A stretch of DNA of 64,000 nucleotides from Chitinophaga barathri (GCF_003807585.1 NZ_RMBX01000008.1:186001-250000); one strand, 5' to 3'; counted from the first letter of the stretch, positions 9,718 to 18,721 are shown. Notes: generated from the sequence alone by a model not told the origin. Program-made: numbers and translations.

Positions 9718-10602
9718 TTAATTGCCCTGCGGAACGATGATCTGCAACGCGCCGGGCACAACACGAAAATACACAGTTTTACCATTCAGCGGCACCGCAT
9801 CGCCGTCCACCTGCAGGCAGTTCAGCTCAGGGCTGCTGACTGTTATTTCCTTTCCTTTAAAATGTTTCATAAAACGGCTGCGGTCTATCGTGCCGCGCAG
9901 TGAATGCAGGCTCACAGGCAGCAGGTGCCAGAACCTTACCGGCGGCATGAGGCATACGTCCAGCTCGCCGTCGAACACGCTGGCCTGGGGGGCCAGCTTA
10001 AATTCATACCCAAACTGGTTCCCGTTCGCCACCGTCATCAGGAATGCTTTTTCATTGCTCTCAATACCATCTGTATTGATCGAATAATGCGCGGGATCAT
10101 ATGCGGAAAAGCCGCCGATCACCAGCCGCGCGTAATTGATCAGGCCCCTTTTTTTGGAATGCCTGAAGCGGTCCGCGATCAACGCATCAAAGCCTACGCC
10201 CGCGTTGCTCAGGAAAAGGTGTTCATTCGCAAAGCCTGCGTCCATCGGCATCTTGCGGCCATCGGCCACTACCTGCAGCGCCTGCATTACATCCAGTGGG
10301 ATCTTCAACGCACGCGCAAGGCCGTTGCCGCTGCCCAGCGGAACGATCGCCAGCGCCGTACGCGTACCGATCAGGCCCTGGGCGATTTCATTGATAGAAC
10401 CGTCTCCACCAACCGCCACCACGGTGTCCACACCGCGCTTCACCGCTTCACGCGCCAGGTCCGTGCCATGGCCGAGATATTGGAGATAGGTGGTTTCCAC
10501 GCTGAAGCGCTCCGGCGGCAACTGCTGCCGGATGGCCGCACCCATCTGCTTTTCGCGGTCTGTCCCGGCTTTCCGGTTGATGATAATAAGTATCTTCCTC
10601 AA
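9718..10602 (-). CDS. diacylglycerol/lipid kinase family protein (YegS/DagK fold)
   Basis: A 294-residue DAGK-catalytic-domain protein. It starts with KILIIINRKAG, has the ATP-binding VVAVGGDGSINEIAQGL and PLGSGNGLARAL blocks, and the C-terminal beta-rich domain with DGELDVCLM and LQVDGDAVPL. These enzymes phosphorylate diacylglycerol or related lipids with ATP at the membrane, recycling lipid to phosphatidic acid. The lipid specificity cannot be told. It lies 6 nt after nadC and 11 nt before the SUI1 gene. Confidence 0.88.
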   Translation of the reverse strand: MRKILIIINRKAGTDREKQMGAAIRQQLPPERFSVETTYLQYLGHGTDLAREAVKRGVDTVVAVGGDGSINEIAQGLIGTRTALAIVPLGSGNGLARALKIPLDVMQALQVVADGRKMPMDAGFANEHLFLSNAGVGFDALIADRFRHSKKRGLINYARLVIGGFSAYDPAHYSINTDGIESNEKAFLMTVANGNQFGYEFKLAPQASVFDGELDVCLMPPVRFWHLLPVSLHSLRGTIDRSRFMKHFKGKEITVSSPELNCLQVDGDAVPLNGKTVYFRVVPGALQIIVPQGN

Positions 10603-10608
10603 AGGACT

Positions 10609-11469
10609 TTATTTGTTGGGATGGATAACGGCTTTCAGGCTCAGATCGAGACTGACGGCGTGGTGAATGATAGCACCGACGGATACGAAGTCCACACCTG
10701 TTTTGGCGTAAGCCTCCACATTCTCCAGCGTGATGCCGCCGGATGCTTCGGTTTCGTATCGGCCCTGTATCAGTTCAAGTGCCGGGGGGATTTGCTCTGG
10801 TGTAAAATTATCGAGCATGATGCGGTGTACCTGGCCAACGGACAATATTTCCTGTACATCGGCGAGGGTACGCGCTTCCACTTCTATTTTAAGGTTCAGT
10901 CCCTGCTGCGCCAGGTATGCCACTACATTATTCACCGCGGGCGTAATACCACCGCTGAAATCGATATGATTATCCTTGAGCATGATCATGTCGTACAGGC
11001 CGATGCGGTGATTCACGCCGCCGCCGATCAATACGGCTTCTTTTTCCAGCATCCGGAAGTTAGGGGTGGTCTTGCGGGTGTCCAGCACTTTTGTGCGGTA
11101 ACCTTTCAGCTTATCCGTGTATTTCCGCGTGAGGGAAGCGATGCCGCTCATACGCTGCATACAGTTCAGCACCAGGCGTTCGGCCATCAGCAGGGTACGC
11201 ACGGAAGCTTCCACCTCAAAAGCCAGCTCTCCGAAGATCATTTCGTCTCCGTCTTTTTTCAGGGGCTTAAACTTCGTTTCCGGGTCCAGGTGGCGGAAAA
11301 TAGCCGCTGCTACTTCCATCCCCGCGAGGATGCCGTTCTCTTTGATCTTCAGCTGTGCGTTACCCCGTACGCCAGCGGGTATGGACGCCAGGGTGGAATG
11401 GTCACCGCTACCGATGTCTTCCGCCAGGGCACTGCTGATAAATTGTTCCAATGCTTCTTTCTGTAACAT
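10609..11469 (-). CDS. nadC: nicotinate-nucleotide pyrophosphorylase (quinolinate phosphoribosyltransferase)
   Basis: 286 residues when started at the ATG at 11469 (MLQKEAL); an in-frame extension upstream to 11502 is not family-like. Key blocks are LAEDIGSGDHST, LNCMQRMSGIASLT, the VLDTRKTTPNFRMLEK loop with phosphate-binding residues, GGGVNHRIGLYD, MLKDNHI and ASGGITLENV. It converts quinolinate and PRPP to nicotinate mononucleotide in de novo NAD synthesis, the pathway to which nadB in this window also belongs. It heads the group nadC / diacylglycerol kinase / SUI1. The gene upstream has its own terminator, so nadC probably has a separate promoter. Confidence 0.95.
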   Translation of the reverse strand: MLQKEALEQFISSALAEDIGSGDHSTLASIPAGVRGNAQLKIKENGILAGMEVAAAIFRHLDPETKFKPLKKDGDEMIFGELAFEVEASVRTLLMAERLVLNCMQRMSGIASLTRKYTDKLKGYRTKVLDTRKTTPNFRMLEKEAVLIGGGVNHRIGLYDMIMLKDNHIDFSGGITPAVNNVVAYLAQQGLNLKIEVEARTLADVQEILSVGQVHRIMLDNFTPEQIPPALELIQGRYETEASGGITLENVEAYAKTGVDFVSVGAIIHHAVSLDLSLKAVIHPNK

Positions 11470-11502
11470 ATCCGTGCAAAATTGAAGGCAAGTTACAAAC
11501 AA

Positions 11503-11532
11503 AAAGGCTGCCCGTGAAAAACGGGACAGCCT
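11503..11532 (-). terminator. terminator of the DUF4783 gene
   Basis: AAGGCTG...CAGCCTT stem at 11505-11532 with inner CCGT/ACGG pairing. The A-run at 11501-11505 becomes T on the minus strand, 30 nt after the stop. Confidence 0.8.
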
Positions 11533-11561
11533 TCAATTCCTTTTGCTTAAGCTATCGTTCT

Positions 11562-11957
11562 TTATTTGGATTCAAATCTTAATTCATTCAATACCAATAC
11601 GTTCCCTTTTTTTTGCAGGAAAAAGGACATCCTGAAATTGCCGCCTGAAGTTACAAGGTTACCAATACCGAACTGGGAACCGCCTCCTTCACCGCCTTTG
11701 TGGAGGATCTCGAAAGACTTTACCGAGTTTTTGCTGAAAAAATCCTTCAGAATGATCTCCGCCTGTGCTTTGCTGTAGGAATTGTTCTTGCCGGCAATGT
11801 TGATCTCTACCGTGTTATCCAGGCTTTTACTCAGGCTGGCAGCATCCCCCTGCTTAATGGCGCTTACCACGTCCTCGAAGGGACCGGCCATCAAGGTAAA
11901 GGCTGTGAACATACCGCCCGCCAACAATACCCCCAGCACAAAGATTAACTTTTTCAT
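11562..11957 (-). CDS. DUF4783 domain-containing exported protein
   Basis: 131 residues when started at the ATG at 11957, which gives a good signal peptide (KKLIFVLGVLLAGGMFTAF). The mature part is a cone-like NTF2-type fold pattern: PFEDVVSAIKQGDAASLSKS, an EINIAGKNNSYSKAQAEIIL strand-helix and FFLQKKGNVLVLNELRFESK at the end. DUF4783 proteins have no known function and commonly sit beside nadC in this phylum, as here. It has its own promoter and terminator. Confidence 0.8.
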   Translation of the reverse strand: MKKLIFVLGVLLAGGMFTAFTLMAGPFEDVVSAIKQGDAASLSKSLDNTVEINIAGKNNSYSKAQAEIILKDFFSKNSVKSFEILHKGGEGGGSQFGIGNLVTSGGNFRMSFFLQKKGNVLVLNELRFESK

Positions 11958-12005
11958 TATCCGTTTTTTGATTCGATTTATACTTTTATCAACTGCTGAT
12001 GGAAC

Positions 12006-12034
12006 CAAAACTATGCCAAACTGTTGATGTTCAA
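12006..12034 (-). promoter_or_regulatory. promoter of the DUF4783 gene
   Basis: On the minus strand, TTG (complement of 12032-12034), an 18-nt spacer, then TAGTTTTG (complement of 12006-12013), matching TAnnTTTG. The start codon is 48 nt downstream. Confidence 0.6.
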
Positions 12035-12158
12035 TCAATATCCCATTATTGTGCTATGTACTTTGTTCTTCTGCATTAAGAATGAATGATATATGAAAAT
12101 CGCCCGGATGCGAATTTTCCTGGCCCAAAACCGCCCGCCCGCCACCAGGCTGCGGCCA

Positions 12159-12213
12159 GGCCGCATCGCCTCCGGATCAACTCCGCATCAAGTCCGCCTC
12201 ACCTCCGCAACTC
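12159..12213. repeat. degenerate 11-bp tandem repeats, GC-rich
   Basis: Five consecutive 11-mers: GGCCGCATCGC, CTCCGGATCAA, CTCCGCATCAA, GTCCGCCTCAC and CTCCGCAACTC, starting at 12159, 12170, 12181, 12192 and 12203. The shared core is TCCGCATCA. They lie in the 347-nt region between the divergent DUF4783 gene and gpmI, next to a TGCGGCC-A-GGCCGCA palindrome at 12151-12165. The rest of that region is AT-rich and shows no gene. Confidence 0.65.
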
Positions 12214-12385
12214 CTATAACAATCATATACTTACGCAATATCTTTCATAGTAGTATATCCGTCCCTTCAACCGGAGCTACCCTTGCACGCCTTCACATTA
12301 AGCGGTACAACACAAAAATTTTAAATACGGAAAGGGATGTTATTATTAATTTCACGACCCGATTCATTCAATAACGGATTTAAGT

Positions 12386-13909
12386 ATGGAAACTAAAAGA
12401 GCGATCCTGATCATCATGGATGGCTGGGGCGAGGGCAAAGTACCGGCCGCAGATGCCATCGAGCACGCAAATACTCCTTTTGTAGACAGTTTATATGAGC
12501 AATATCCCCACAGTTCACTGGTTACCTGCGGCGAAGACGTTGGTCTGCCCGACGGCCAGATGGGGAATTCCGAAGTAGGCCATCTCAATATCGGCGCAGG
12601 AAGGATTGTATACCAGGAGCTGCAACGCATCAATGTAGCCGTACGCACCGGGGAACTGGCGGCGAACAAAGCCCTCCAGGCTTCCATGGACTACGCTCTG
12701 AACAACGATAAAGCCCTTCACCTCATTGGCCTGGTGAGCGACGGCGGGGTACACTCCCACATCAATCACCTGAAAGCCCTGACCAGCATTGCGTTTGCAC
12801 GCGGGCTGAAAAAAGTGTTCATCCACGCGTTCACAGACGGCCGCGACACCGATCCGAAAGGCGGCCTCGGCTACCTGGAAGACCTGCAGGCGCACCTCTT
12901 GCAAACCACCGGGCGCATCGCATCCGTTACCGGCCGTTATTACGCCATGGACAGGGATAAACGCTGGGAAAGGGTGAAACTCGCTTACGATGCCCTGGTA
13001 CTGGGCCTGGGCACTCCTACCCATGACCTGCTCACCGCCATCAAAGCATCCTATGCGGAAGGCGTAACCGACGAATTTATCAAACCGATCATAGTGACCG
13101 ACGAGGCGCAGAAACCCATCGCCACCATCCAGGAAGGTGATGCCGTGCTGTGTTTCAACTTCAGAACGGACCGCTGCCGCGAGATCACCGAAGTGCTCAC
13201 GCAGGAGGCATTCCCCGCCTTCGGTATGCAGCCCCTGGCGCTGAACTATACCACGATGACGGAATACGACAAGTCTTTCCGCGGCGTGCATATCATTTTC
13301 GACAACGACAACCTTGTAATGACACTCGGCGAAGTACTGGAGAAATACGGTAAAACCCAGATCCGCATCGCTGAAACCGAGAAATATCCCCACGTATCCT
13401 TCTTTTTCTCCGGCGGCCGCGAAGAGCCCTTCGTTGGCGAAAGACGCCTGCTGGCGCCTTCGCCCAAAGTGGCCACTTACGACCTGAAACCGGAAATGAG
13501 CGCGCCCGAACTGGCGGACCTGATCGTGCCCGAACTGGAGCAAAGGACCGCGGACTTTATCGTGCTGAACTTCGCAAATGCAGACATGGTAGGGCATACC
13601 GGCATCTGGCCCGCCGCCATCAAAGCCGTTGAAACCGTGGACGCCTGCGTGGCCAGGGTAGTGACCACAGCGCTGCTGAACGACTATGTGATCTTCGTGA
13701 CCGCAGACCATGGCAACGCCGATTACATGATCAACGAAGATGGTACGCCCAACACGGCGCATACCCTGAACCTGGTGCCTTTCTTTATCGTAAGCCACGA
13801 TTTCAAAGGCCCGATCAGAAATGGCAAACTGGGAGACCTCGCCCCGACCATCCTGCATTTCATGGGCCTGCCCATACCGCCGGAAATGACGGGTAACGTG
13901 CTCGTATAA
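12386..13909 (+). CDS. gpmI: 2,3-bisphosphoglycerate-independent phosphoglycerate mutase
   Basis: A 507-residue alkaline-phosphatase-superfamily enzyme with two Mn-binding domains. D12 in IIMDGWGEG and the phospho-serine S62 in PDGQMGNSEVGHLNIG are present, as are HAFTDGRDTDP, GRYYAMDRDKRWERV, a FNFRTDRCREI block and the metal ligands in FANADMVGHTG and TADHGNADYM. It interconverts 3- and 2-phosphoglycerate in glycolysis and gluconeogenesis. Length and start (METKRAILIIMDG) are standard. A strong terminator follows, so it is monocistronic. Confidence 0.97.
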   Translation: METKRAILIIMDGWGEGKVPAADAIEHANTPFVDSLYEQYPHSSLVTCGEDVGLPDGQMGNSEVGHLNIGAGRIVYQELQRINVAVRTGELAANKALQASMDYALNNDKALHLIGLVSDGGVHSHINHLKALTSIAFARGLKKVFIHAFTDGRDTDPKGGLGYLEDLQAHLLQTTGRIASVTGRYYAMDRDKRWERVKLAYDALVLGLGTPTHDLLTAIKASYAEGVTDEFIKPIIVTDEAQKPIATIQEGDAVLCFNFRTDRCREITEVLTQEAFPAFGMQPLALNYTTMTEYDKSFRGVHIIFDNDNLVMTLGEVLEKYGKTQIRIAETEKYPHVSFFFSGGREEPFVGERRLLAPSPKVATYDLKPEMSAPELADLIVPELEQRTADFIVLNFANADMVGHTGIWPAAIKAVETVDACVARVVTTALLNDYVIFVTADHGNADYMINEDGTPNTAHTLNLVPFFIVSHDFKGPIRNGKLGDLAPTILHFMGLPIPPEMTGNVLV

Positions 13910-13939
13910 ACACCGATTTAGTTCTGCTTAACAATACAG

Positions 13940-13975
13940 GAGGCTGGCACAAACAAAGGTGCCAGCCTCTTTTTT
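13940..13975 (+). terminator. gpmI terminator
   Basis: Perfect 11-bp stem GAGGCTGGCAC (13940-13950) with 13959-13969, 8-nt loop, then six T. Confidence 0.92.
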
Positions 13976-14035
13976 GCTTTATTTTTCCCCCCTTGTAACT
14001 TTTTTGTTTTCCCTCCCGTTTTACCTTCAAATTCC

Positions 14036-15331
14036 ATGCTCCCTATGCGCCACAGTCTTTTATCCATCCCACTTATTGCGGTGATGTCGCTGGCACTGAA
14101 CGGTTGTGTGAAAGAGAATTGTCAGAGCGTCACAAAAGCAAAAATTTATACCCCCGTTTACATGGCATTAAGCGATGTCAGGGCCACAGCGGTACAGACC
14201 ATGCCGGCCCGGGATATTGCCAAAACAGGCAAGATCTATACCAGGGGGAATTATATACTGGTGAGTGAACCCGCAAAAGGTATTCATATCATCGACAACA
14301 GCCAGCCCTCCTCCCCCAGGAAAGTTTCTTTCCTGAACGTGATGGGGAACGCGGATATGGCAGTGCAGGACAATATCCTTTATGCCGACAGTTTCCGGGA
14401 CCTCCTGGTCTTCGACATAAGCGATCTCAGCAATATCAGGTTTTTGAAGCGGTTTGACGATGTGATGGGTTATGTGGTGGACGATATGGGCAGATGGCTG
14501 GGCACCCCCAGCGCGCAAAGGGATTCCATCCTGGTAGGATATTCAGAGCGGGACACCACTTACGCGCATGGCTGTAAGGATACGAAGGGAGACGATTTTG
14601 TGGAATTTGACAACCAGATGCTCTTTTTTGCCTCCTCCAGCTTTAAAGCGTCAAGCGGTGGCGGTACAGGAAAAGGCGGGTCTATGGCAAGGTTCGCCAT
14701 CACAAAAGGGCACCTTTACACAGTGGACCGTTACCAGCTGACCAGCTACAACATCGCCACGCCATCCGACCCGGTGAAAGCGCCAACGCCCGTGCCGGTC
14801 GGCGGAGGGATCGAAACCATTTTCCCTTACCAGGATTACCTGTACATCGGCAGTACAAGCGCCATGTTCATTTATGACCTGGTGGACCCGGAAAAGCCGG
14901 CCCGCCGCTCCGTAGCCATACACGTAAACGCATGCGACCCGATAGTGGTGGAAGGTACCACGGCTTATGTAACGGTGCGCACTGGTAATTTTTGCGCAGG
15001 CACCGTAAACGAGCTCCAGGTATACGACGTAAAAGACGTGGACCGTCCTGTGAAGCTGGCAACTTACCAGATGAGCAACCCGCACGGCCTGGGGATAGAC
15101 AACGGCAAACTGTTCATCTGCGAAGGCGGTCACGGGCTCCGTTTCCTGAATGCGCCATCGCCGGCGAATATTACCATCGCCAGTACACAAACCGGCCTGA
15201 ACGCCTACGACGTCATCCCTTTCCCCGGGGAAAAACGCCTGCTGGTGAGCGCGGTGGAAGGCATTTATCAATATGATTATTCGTCTATGACGAACCCGGT
15301 GCTGTTAAGCCGGATTGAAGTGAAAAAATAA
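14036..15331 (+). CDS. LVIVD-repeat lipoprotein
   Basis: A 431-residue lipoprotein: signal sequence with lipobox LALNGC (C at about residue 24), so anchored to a membrane, probably the outer one. The mature chain consists of repeats of the form NYILVSEPAKGIHIIDNSQP, NILYADSFRDLLVFDISD, DYLYIGSTSAMFIYDLVDPEKPAR and KLFICEGGHGLRFLN, which are LVIVD-type beta-propeller strands. Function is unknown. The start may be ATG 14036 or ATG 14045; both give a signal peptide. It is flanked by terminators on both sides and so stands alone. Confidence 0.8.
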   Translation: MLPMRHSLLSIPLIAVMSLALNGCVKENCQSVTKAKIYTPVYMALSDVRATAVQTMPARDIAKTGKIYTRGNYILVSEPAKGIHIIDNSQPSSPRKVSFLNVMGNADMAVQDNILYADSFRDLLVFDISDLSNIRFLKRFDDVMGYVVDDMGRWLGTPSAQRDSILVGYSERDTTYAHGCKDTKGDDFVEFDNQMLFFASSSFKASSGGGTGKGGSMARFAITKGHLYTVDRYQLTSYNIATPSDPVKAPTPVPVGGGIETIFPYQDYLYIGSTSAMFIYDLVDPEKPARRSVAIHVNACDPIVVEGTTAYVTVRTGNFCAGTVNELQVYDVKDVDRPVKLATYQMSNPHGLGIDNGKLFICEGGHGLRFLNAPSPANITIASTQTGLNAYDVIPFPGEKRLLVSAVEGIYQYDYSSMTNPVLLSRIEVKK

Positions 15332-15381
15332 CCTGACTATATATCTTTTTAGTGCTCTCGACAGATTTGCTCATGCATCAG

Positions 15382-15411
15382 ATGCGCCGTTTTCACGGCG
15401 CATTATTTTTT
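15382..15411 (+). terminator. terminator of the LVIVD lipoprotein gene
   Basis: Perfect 9-bp stem ATGCGCCGT (15382-15390) with 15395-15403 around TTTC, followed by TATTTTTT. Confidence 0.9.
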
Positions 15412-15436
15412 GCCGCCATTTTCCCCCTGATCCCAT

Positions 15437-15444
15437 TAAATTTG
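15437..15444 (+). promoter_or_regulatory. -7-type promoter element before the lipoprotein-uvrC pair
   Basis: TAAATTTG matches TAnnTTTG and ends five bases before the ATG at 15450. No TTG at the standard distance. Would imply a leaderless transcript. Confidence 0.35.
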
Positions 15445-15449
15445 CCAGT

Positions 15450-16031
15450 ATGAGACCTGTAGTTTGGATCATTTTCCTTTGCACACTGATAACGGCGGGT
15501 TGCAGCCCGCAGCCCGATAAACCGGCTTCCCTTCAGAAAGATATGAGTTACCGCGCCCTCGGCAATTATTGCTGGGAGGAGATCGCGCGCATGAAAGCAC
15601 AGCAGATCGGGATCACAAAGGTCGTACGGGTGAACGGGAAGACCGATTCCCTGCCGGTAAAGGACAGCGCCGGGCTGCAAGCCCTCTTCAGGCCGCTGAT
15701 GGACGCGGATGTGAACAAACCCTCCCTCCTGGACGCTTACCAGATAGACACCATTGCAGACCAGTTTCACGGCGATACCACCTTCATTTACCACACCAAA
15801 GGCAAACAGACCTGGCCCGCCCAGCTTATCCTTGACGTGGACAAAGAAGGCCGTATCAAGACCGCCCAGGTATCGTCCTACACCAAAAACCTGGTGTATG
15901 AATACCGCCAGGAAGTGCTGTACGAACGTAACAAACAGCTCAGGGTGAGCACTTACCAGAAGATCATTTTCCTGAAACCTGAAAGCCTGGAAGTACAGGC
16001 CTGGTTTCAACCGACAACGAAACATACATGA
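15450..16031 (+). CDS. hypothetical lipoprotein coupled to uvrC
   Basis: A 193-residue protein with a lipoprotein signal (WIIFLCTLITAGC, cysteine at residue 18). The mature part is soluble, charged and of mixed alpha/beta pattern (for example TFIYHTKGKQTWPAQLILDV, then EYRQEVLYERNKQLRV). I do not recognise a family. Its TGA overlaps the uvrC ATG in an ATGA arrangement (16028-16031), so translation of the two is probably coupled, yet a periplasmic or outer-membrane lipoprotein has no obvious link to nucleotide excision repair. Confidence 0.75.
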   Translation: MRPVVWIIFLCTLITAGCSPQPDKPASLQKDMSYRALGNYCWEEIARMKAQQIGITKVVRVNGKTDSLPVKDSAGLQALFRPLMDADVNKPSLLDAYQIDTIADQFHGDTTFIYHTKGKQTWPAQLILDVDKEGRIKTAQVSSYTKNLVYEYRQEVLYERNKQLRVSTYQKIIFLKPESLEVQAWFQPTTKHT

Positions 16032-17848
16032 CAGCCGCAGAGTTTCAACAGATAGCCCATACATTACCCGTTCATGCCGGTATCTATAAGTATTTCGGCA
16101 CGGAAGGGGAACTGCTTTATATCGGGAAGGCCAAAAGCCTCCGCAAAAGGGTCAGCTCCTATTTTGTCAAGAACCATGATAACTACAAAACACGGAAGCT
16201 GGTGGAGTCTATCCATCACATCGAGTTTACCATCGTGGATTCCGAGCAGGACGCCTTTTTGCTGGAAAACTCCCTCATCAAACAATTCCAGCCGAAATTC
16301 AACATCAACCTGAAAGATGATAAGACCTACCCTTTTATCATCATCAAACACGAGCCTTTTTCCCGCGTGTTCCTCACCCGCCGCATCATCAAAGACGGCA
16401 GCGAATACCTCGGGCCGTTCACGTCCGTGGGCAGGGTGCGCGAAGTGCTGGAAGTGATCCGTTACAATATCCCCCTCCGCACCTGCTCGCTGAACCTGAG
16501 TGAGCAGAATATCAAAAAAGGGAAGTTCAAGGTCTGCCTGGAATATCACCTCGGCAATTGCAAAGGCCCCTGCGAAGGGCTGCAAACGCAGGAAGATTAC
16601 CGGGAAGGGCTTCAGCAGGTGAAAGAGATCCTGCGCGGCAACCTTTCCCCTGTGCTGAACATCTTCAAAGCGAAGATGCAGGAACATGCCATGAATATGG
16701 AATTTGAAAAGGCGGAAATACAACGTAAAAAGATCGAAAGCCTCCAGGCCTATCAGAGCCGCTCCACCATCGTGAGCTCAAGAGTGGGGAATGTGGACGT
16801 GTTCACCATCCTGTCCGAAGGCAACTTTGCGTACGTGAACTACCTCCGCGTGCTGAACGGCACCATTGCCGATACCAAAACCGTGACGCTGGAAAAGAAG
16901 CTCGAAGAAACGGACGATGAGGTGATGGCCTATGCCATCGCGTATCTCCGCGAAGCGTTTCAGAGCATGGCGAAAGAGATCATCCTGCCCTTTGAAGTGG
17001 AGTTTCCCGAAGAAGGTGTAACGCTCACCGTACCCCGGGGCGGCGATAAAAAGAAGCTGCTCGATCTCTCCGAAAAAAATGTGACCTATTTCCGCGAAGA
17101 ATTACGGAAAAAGAAAATGCTGCACCTGGAAGGCAAAACGGACATGGAGAAAAAGAAAGTACTGTACCAGTTGCAGGCCGATCTTGAATTGCAGGAACTT
17201 CCCGTGCACATCGAATGTTTCGATAACTCGAACTTCCAGGGAAGTTATCCCGTTTCCGCCTGCGTGGTGTTCAAGGATGGGACAGCGTCAAATAAAGACT
17301 ACCGGCATTTTAACATCAAAACGGTGGAAGGCATCAATGACTTTGCATCGATGACAGAGGTGGTTTTCCGGCGCTACAACCGCCTTTTGAACGAAGAGCA
17401 GCCTTTGCCCCAGCTGGTGATCATAGACGGCGGTAAAGGGCAGCTCGGCGCCGCTATGGAAAGCATCCGTAAGCTCAACCTCATCGGCAGCATGACGGTA
17501 GTGGGCCTTGCGAAAAATGAAGAAGAGATATTTTTCCCGGGAGATAAGGAAAGCATTAAACTTCCCTATGACAGCGAGAGTCTAAAACTTATCCGCCGCA
17601 TCCGCGACGAAGTGCACCGCTTTGGTATTACGTTCCACCGGCAGAAAAGAAGCAAAGGCACATTCAAAAACGAGTTGGAAGACATCAAAGGCATTGGCAA
17701 AAATACCGCTACACAGTTGTTGCAAACCTTCCGTTCGGTGAATAAAGTGAAACAATTATCGCTGGAGGACTTAGTAAAAGAGGTAGGTCAAAGTAAAGCC
17801 CAGCTTATCTATCAGCATTTTCACGGGGATGCTCCCCAGACTTCATAA
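16028..17848 (+). CDS. uvrC: excinuclease ABC subunit UvrC
   Basis: A 606-residue UvrC. Domains in order: GIY-YIG nuclease (GIYKYFGTEGELLYIGKAKS, residues 18-37) for the 3' incision, the cysteine region CLEYHLGNCKGPCEG, a UVR helix pair (MNMEFEKAEIQRKKIESLQ) that contacts UvrB, the RNase H-like nuclease (ECFDNSNFQGSYPVSACVVF and VIIDGGKGQL) for the 5' incision, and a C-terminal helix-hairpin-helix (DIKGIGKNTATQLLQTF). Length is normal. The ATG overlaps the stop of the upstream lipoprotein gene. Confidence 0.97.
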   Translation: MTAAEFQQIAHTLPVHAGIYKYFGTEGELLYIGKAKSLRKRVSSYFVKNHDNYKTRKLVESIHHIEFTIVDSEQDAFLLENSLIKQFQPKFNINLKDDKTYPFIIIKHEPFSRVFLTRRIIKDGSEYLGPFTSVGRVREVLEVIRYNIPLRTCSLNLSEQNIKKGKFKVCLEYHLGNCKGPCEGLQTQEDYREGLQQVKEILRGNLSPVLNIFKAKMQEHAMNMEFEKAEIQRKKIESLQAYQSRSTIVSSRVGNVDVFTILSEGNFAYVNYLRVLNGTIADTKTVTLEKKLEETDDEVMAYAIAYLREAFQSMAKEIILPFEVEFPEEGVTLTVPRGGDKKKLLDLSEKNVTYFREELRKKKMLHLEGKTDMEKKKVLYQLQADLELQELPVHIECFDNSNFQGSYPVSACVVFKDGTASNKDYRHFNIKTVEGINDFASMTEVVFRRYNRLLNEEQPLPQLVIIDGGKGQLGAAMESIRKLNLIGSMTVVGLAKNEEEIFFPGDKESIKLPYDSESLKLIRRIRDEVHRFGITFHRQKRSKGTFKNELEDIKGIGKNTATQLLQTFRSVNKVKQLSLEDLVKEVGQSKAQLIYQHFHGDAPQTS

Positions 17849-17856
17849 AATGACGA

Positions 17857-17885
17857 GAGCCCGGTTTGAGAACCAGGCTCTTTTC
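17857..17885 (+). terminator. uvrC terminator
   Basis: GAGCCcGGTT (17857-17866) pairs with AACCaGGCTC (17871-17880) with one mismatch and a TGAG loop, then TTTT. A second hairpin of 9 bp with a bulge lies at 17925-17947 but has no T-run on either side. The rest of 17885-18094 shows nothing further. Confidence 0.8.
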
Positions 17886-18094
17886 CCCAAGTTAACCATT
17901 AAAAGACACAGATTTATTTTTGATGGTCCCGATAAGAATCGGGGACCGATCTTTCCAGATTATTATTCTTTTACTAAAGTAGTATGAACAACGTATAGCA
18001 GTTGTTAAGAATTTGTTATCACCACAAAAATACAAACATGTTGGAATGCCCAACAGGATTGACTTTCAAGCGATTTTCCCTACTGCTGTTCTGA

Positions 18095-18721
18095 TTAACG
18101 AAACTGCTCTTCGAGGTACTGCATTGTGACCGCAGTTTTGTTGCCGCCGGTGACGGTATTGATGGCCCGGAGAGCCTGGAGCATATGACGTTGCCCGTGT
18201 GCGATGAGGAAGCGGAAAGTGTCTCCTGCTTTGAGTTTGAGGAGCCTGGAGATGGAGATGGGGATGCGCAGGCGGGAGATATTTACTTTTTCTGCGCGTT
18301 GGAGAAGGGCCAGCGTTTTTTCCTGGTGCGATATAAATTCAGCGAGGATGGCGGGCGCATCCAATTGGGGTTCGGGGCGGTAGCCTTTCGGAGCTTTCAT
18401 CTTCGACTTCAAAGCCCCGTCAGGGTTGGGTTGCATGAGGTTGGTAAAATAATTGCCCAGCCAGCCGCTGCGAAACTGTGGCAGTGCTATCCATTTGTTC
18501 TTTTCTGCTTTGTTAATGGCTTGTTCAAGCGCGGGCAGGTAATACCTGCTGTAGCCATTCAAATGCTCAAGGCATTGTGCGGCGCTCCAGCTGCCCGGGG
18601 AAGGCTGATGAAGTATGGCCGCGCTGGTTTGGGTGGCAATCTTTGTGTTGAGGGCGTTCGTGAGGCCGTTCACATCGTTCCGGAGATTTTGCAGCAGGAT
18701 TGCTGTTTGAAAAACAGGCAT
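18095..18721 (-). CDS. DinB-fold protein
   Basis: A 208-residue four-helix DinB/YfiT-type protein. Candidate metal ligands are H54 in CLEHLNGY and the two histidines of AHGQRHMLQALR; WSAAQCLEHL and FRFLIAHGQRH are the typical family blocks. DinB-fold proteins are metal-binding hydrolases or thiol-transferases of mostly unknown substrate; despite the name most have no role in DNA repair. It lies 104 nt downstream of the Crp/Fnr gene but a separate TACCTTTG element (complement of 18744-18751) precedes it. Confidence 0.8.
   Translation of the reverse strand: MPVFQTAILLQNLRNDVNGLTNALNTKIATQTSAAILHQPSPGSWSAAQCLEHLNGYSRYYLPALEQAINKAEKNKWIALPQFRSGWLGNYFTNLMQPNPDGALKSKMKAPKGYRPEPQLDAPAILAEFISHQEKTLALLQRAEKVNISRLRIPISISRLLKLKAGDTFRFLIAHGQRHMLQALRAINTVTGGNKTAVTMQYLEEQFR

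Noticed and set aside
9904-11466. A 520-codon plus-strand open frame opposite the diacylglycerol kinase and nadC genes
   Set aside because: It is antisense to two clear enzymes with intact motifs; its product has no recognisable pattern and is a codon-bias shadow.
12515-13858. A 447-codon minus-strand open frame opposite gpmI
   Set aside because: gpmI has all catalytic motifs; the antisense frame is a shadow.
17925-17947. Hairpin GGTCCCGAT/ATCGGGGACC as a terminator of the DinB-fold gene
   Set aside because: No T-run on the minus strand after the stem; kept only as an unexplained hairpin.
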